Assembly: GCF_006539185.1 (NCBI RefSeq) | Contig: NZ_BJMN01000049.1 | Location: forward strand, 1-64,000 | Origin: Streptomyces gardneri | Lineage (GTDB): Bacteria; Actinomycetota; Actinomycetes; Streptomycetales; Streptomycetaceae | Length of the DNA: 64,000 nucleotides | Reading direction: 5' to 3' | Shown: piece by piece, positions 62,383 to 64,000 of the stretch | How the letters are laid out: every line of letters starts with the position of its first letter | Position numbering within the stretch: the first letter of the stretch is position 1 | Made by a program: the position numbers and the translations under genes | The notes under the pieces: generated by a model | Told to the model about the DNA's origin: nothing | Seen by the model: only the letters and a program-made list of their open reading frames with translations | Databases searched by the model: none

Positions 62383-64000
62383 ATGAGCACCCGGTATCCG
62401 TTCACCGCCGTCGTCGGCATGGACGATCTGCGGCTCGCGCTGCTGCTGAACGCGGTGAGTCCGGCGGTGGGCGGTGTGCTCGTCCGGGGCGAGAAGGGGA
62501 CCGCCAAGTCCACCGCCGTCCGGGCGCTCGCCGATCTGCTGCCGGTCGTACCGGTCGTGGCCGGCTGCCGGTTCAGCTGCGATCCGTCGTCTCCTGACGC
62601 GGGCTGCCCTGACGGGCCGCACGACGCCGCGCACGGGACCGAACGGTCCGCGCGGATGGTCGAGTTGCCCGTCGGCGCCTCCGAGGACCGGCTCGTCGGA
62701 GCGCTCGACATCGAGAAGGCGCTCGCCGAGGGCGTGAAGGCCTTCGAGCCGGGGCTCCTCGCGGCGGCGCACCGGGGCATCCTGTACGTCGACGAGGTCA
62801 ACCTGCTGAGCGACCACCTGATCGACCACCTCCTCGACGCCGCCGCCATGGGCGCCTCCCACGTCGAGCGCGAGGGCGTCTCCGTGCGCCACGCCGCACG
62901 ATTCCTGCTCGTCGGGACCATGAACCCCGAAGAGGGCGAACTGCGGCCGCAGTTGCTCGACCGGTTCGGGCTGACCGTGGAGGTCGCCGCCTCCCGCGTG
63001 CCCGAGCAGCGGGTGGAGGTCGTCCGGCGGCGGCTCGCCTTCGAGGACGACCCGGCCGCGTTCGCCGCGCGCTGGGCCGGCGAGGAGGCCGATCTGCGCG
63101 AGCGGATCATCGCCGCCCGCGACCTTCTCCCGAAGGTGGTACTCGGGGACGCCGCGCTGCTCCAGATCGCCGCGACCTGCGCCGCGTTCGAGGTCGACGG
63201 CATGCGCGCCGACATCGTCATGGCGCGGGCGGCGACCGCCCTCGCCGCCTGGGCCGGGCGGACGGAGGTCACCTCCGATGACGTGCGGCAGGCCGCGCTC
63301 CTGGCCCTCCCGCACCGCCGCCGGCGCAACCCCTTCGACGCGCCCGGCCTCGACGAGGACAAGCTCGACGAGACCCTGGAGCAGTTCAAGGGCGAGGAGC
63401 CGCAGACCGACCCCGACGAGGACCCCGAGCCCGACGGTCCGGGTGACGGCGGTCCGGGTGACGGCGGTCCCGGCGGCGGGGGCATTCCGCCGCAGGGCGA
63501 AGGCCCGGCCCCCGAGAGTGACGGTGTGCCCGAGGAGACCCCCGCCGAGGCTCCCGCGCCCGCCCCGCAGGGCTCCGGCGCCGGTGAGCGCGCGGCCGTC
63601 CAGGCCGCCGAGCCCTTCCGTACGAAGATGCTGAGCGTGCCCGGTCTCGGCGAGGGCGCCGCCGGGCGCCGTTCCCGGGCCCGTACCGAGCACGGCCGTA
63701 CCACCGGGGCCACCCGGCCCCGGGGCGCGCTGACCAAGCTGCACCTCGCGGCGACCGTGCAGGCGGCCGCCCCGCACCAGCGGGCGCGCGGGCGGACCGG
63801 TCCCGGGCTCGTCGTCCGGCGGGACGACCTGCGGCAGGCGACCCGCGAAGGACGCGAGGGGAACCTCGTGCTCTTCGCCGTGGACGCCTCCGGCTCGATG
63901 GCGGCCCGGCAGCGGATGAGCGCCGTGAAGGGCGCCGTGCTCTCCCTGCTCCTCGACGCCTACCAGCGGCGCGACAAGGTCGGCCTGATCACCTTCCGGG
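62383..64000 (+). CDS. Putative cobaltochelatase (ChlI-ChlD fusion), truncated by window end
   Basis: The 5' 539 codons of a ChlI/ChlD-type chelatase subunit are present, running off the right edge. It has an AAA+ domain with Walker A GEKGTAKST (about 37-45) and the family's insertion of Cys residues (CRFSCDP, DAGCPDG), then a Pro/Gly/Glu acidic linker (about 340-410), and a VWA domain start with MIDAS DASGSM (about 502-507). With cobD and cobQ this is the cobalt-insertion ATPase; CobN should lie outside the window. ATG 62383 has GAGGAAGGG. Confidence 0.88.
   Translation, partial: MSTRYPFTAVVGMDDLRLALLLNAVSPAVGGVLVRGEKGTAKSTAVRALADLLPVVPVVAGCRFSCDPSSPDAGCPDGPHDAAHGTERSARMVELPVGASEDRLVGALDIEKALAEGVKAFEPGLLAAAHRGILYVDEVNLLSDHLIDHLLDAAAMGASHVEREGVSVRHAARFLLVGTMNPEEGELRPQLLDRFGLTVEVAASRVPEQRVEVVRRRLAFEDDPAAFAARWAGEEADLRERIIAARDLLPKVVLGDAALLQIAATCAAFEVDGMRADIVMARAATALAAWAGRTEVTSDDVRQAALLALPHRRRRNPFDAPGLDEDKLDETLEQFKGEEPQTDPDEDPEPDGPGDGGPGDGGPGGGGIPPQGEGPAPESDGVPEETPAEAPAPAPQGSGAGERAAVQAAEPFRTKMLSVPGLGEGAAGRRSRARTEHGRTTGATRPRGALTKLHLAATVQAAAPHQRARGRTGPGLVVRRDDLRQATREGREGNLVLFAVDASGSMAARQRMSAVKGAVLSLLLDAYQRRDKVGLITFR

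Noticed and set aside
60420..63737. Very long minus-strand open frame opposite the cob genes
   Set aside because: Shadow frame; cob genes on the plus strand have clear motifs and a riboswitch.

Overview
The window is chromosomal DNA of a Streptomyces (high-GC actinomycete). Evidence is the very high GC content, GTG/TTG starts behind GGAGG-type ribosome sites, a chaplin gene, a Gbn-type nucleoid protein, a PHO-box-controlled phosphate transporter and an actinobacterial InhA-like FabI. From memory, the gene order chpE - fabI/fabG - tyrS - moaA - gbn - pitH2 - cob follows the S. coelicolor core stretch around SCO1793-SCO1850. No rRNA, tRNA, CRISPR array, transposase or prophage gene was found, and there is no recognisable antibiotic gene cluster.

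Layout. 1-9.5 kb: DNA glycosylase, Spo0M, a PEBP-fold protein, HNH nuclease, TauE permease, an NfeD/SPFH membrane pair, a lone ABC ATPase, a chaplin (chpE) and a GAF histidine kinase/NarL regulator pair. 9.7-19.3 kb: SDR, secreted lytic transglycosylase, FHA-ABC fusion transporter, serB, SixA-type phosphatase, and a CynX-type exporter with its 38-aa companion and a divergent GntR regulator. 19.4-27.9 kb: fabG-fabI, a tldD/tldE pair separated by an 86-bp duplication-insertion, tyrS, small membrane proteins, moaA. 28-33.3 kb: acetate-type symporter with DUF485 partner, secreted subtilase, CoA transferase.

33.5-42 kb is the most accessory-looking part. A three-gene operon encodes an alkylglycerol-monooxygenase-like membrane hydroxylase, a YhhN lysoplasmalogenase and a zinc alcohol dehydrogenase; it looks like an ether-lipid cleavage set. 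Upstream of it lies an operon of an acetoacetate-decarboxylase-fold protein, an SDR, two paralogous amidohydrolases and a VIT transporter, divergent from a TetR regulator with a perfect palindrome between them.

42-57.6 kb: DEDDh exonuclease, SURF1, GH15 glucanase/trehalase, an atypical SDR, an Asp23/AmaP envelope-stress locus, enoyl-CoA hydratase, gbn with a cluster of GATC sites, ABC-F protein, zinc metallopeptidase, VOC protein and an alpha/beta hydrolase that has lost its nucleophile. 58-64 kb: pitH2 behind a PHO box, then a cobalamin riboswitch driving cobD-cobQ-cobaltochelatase; the last gene runs off the right edge.

Strong intrinsic-terminator-like hairpins sit between most convergent gene pairs, and many operons use ATGA/GTGA overlaps for translational coupling.
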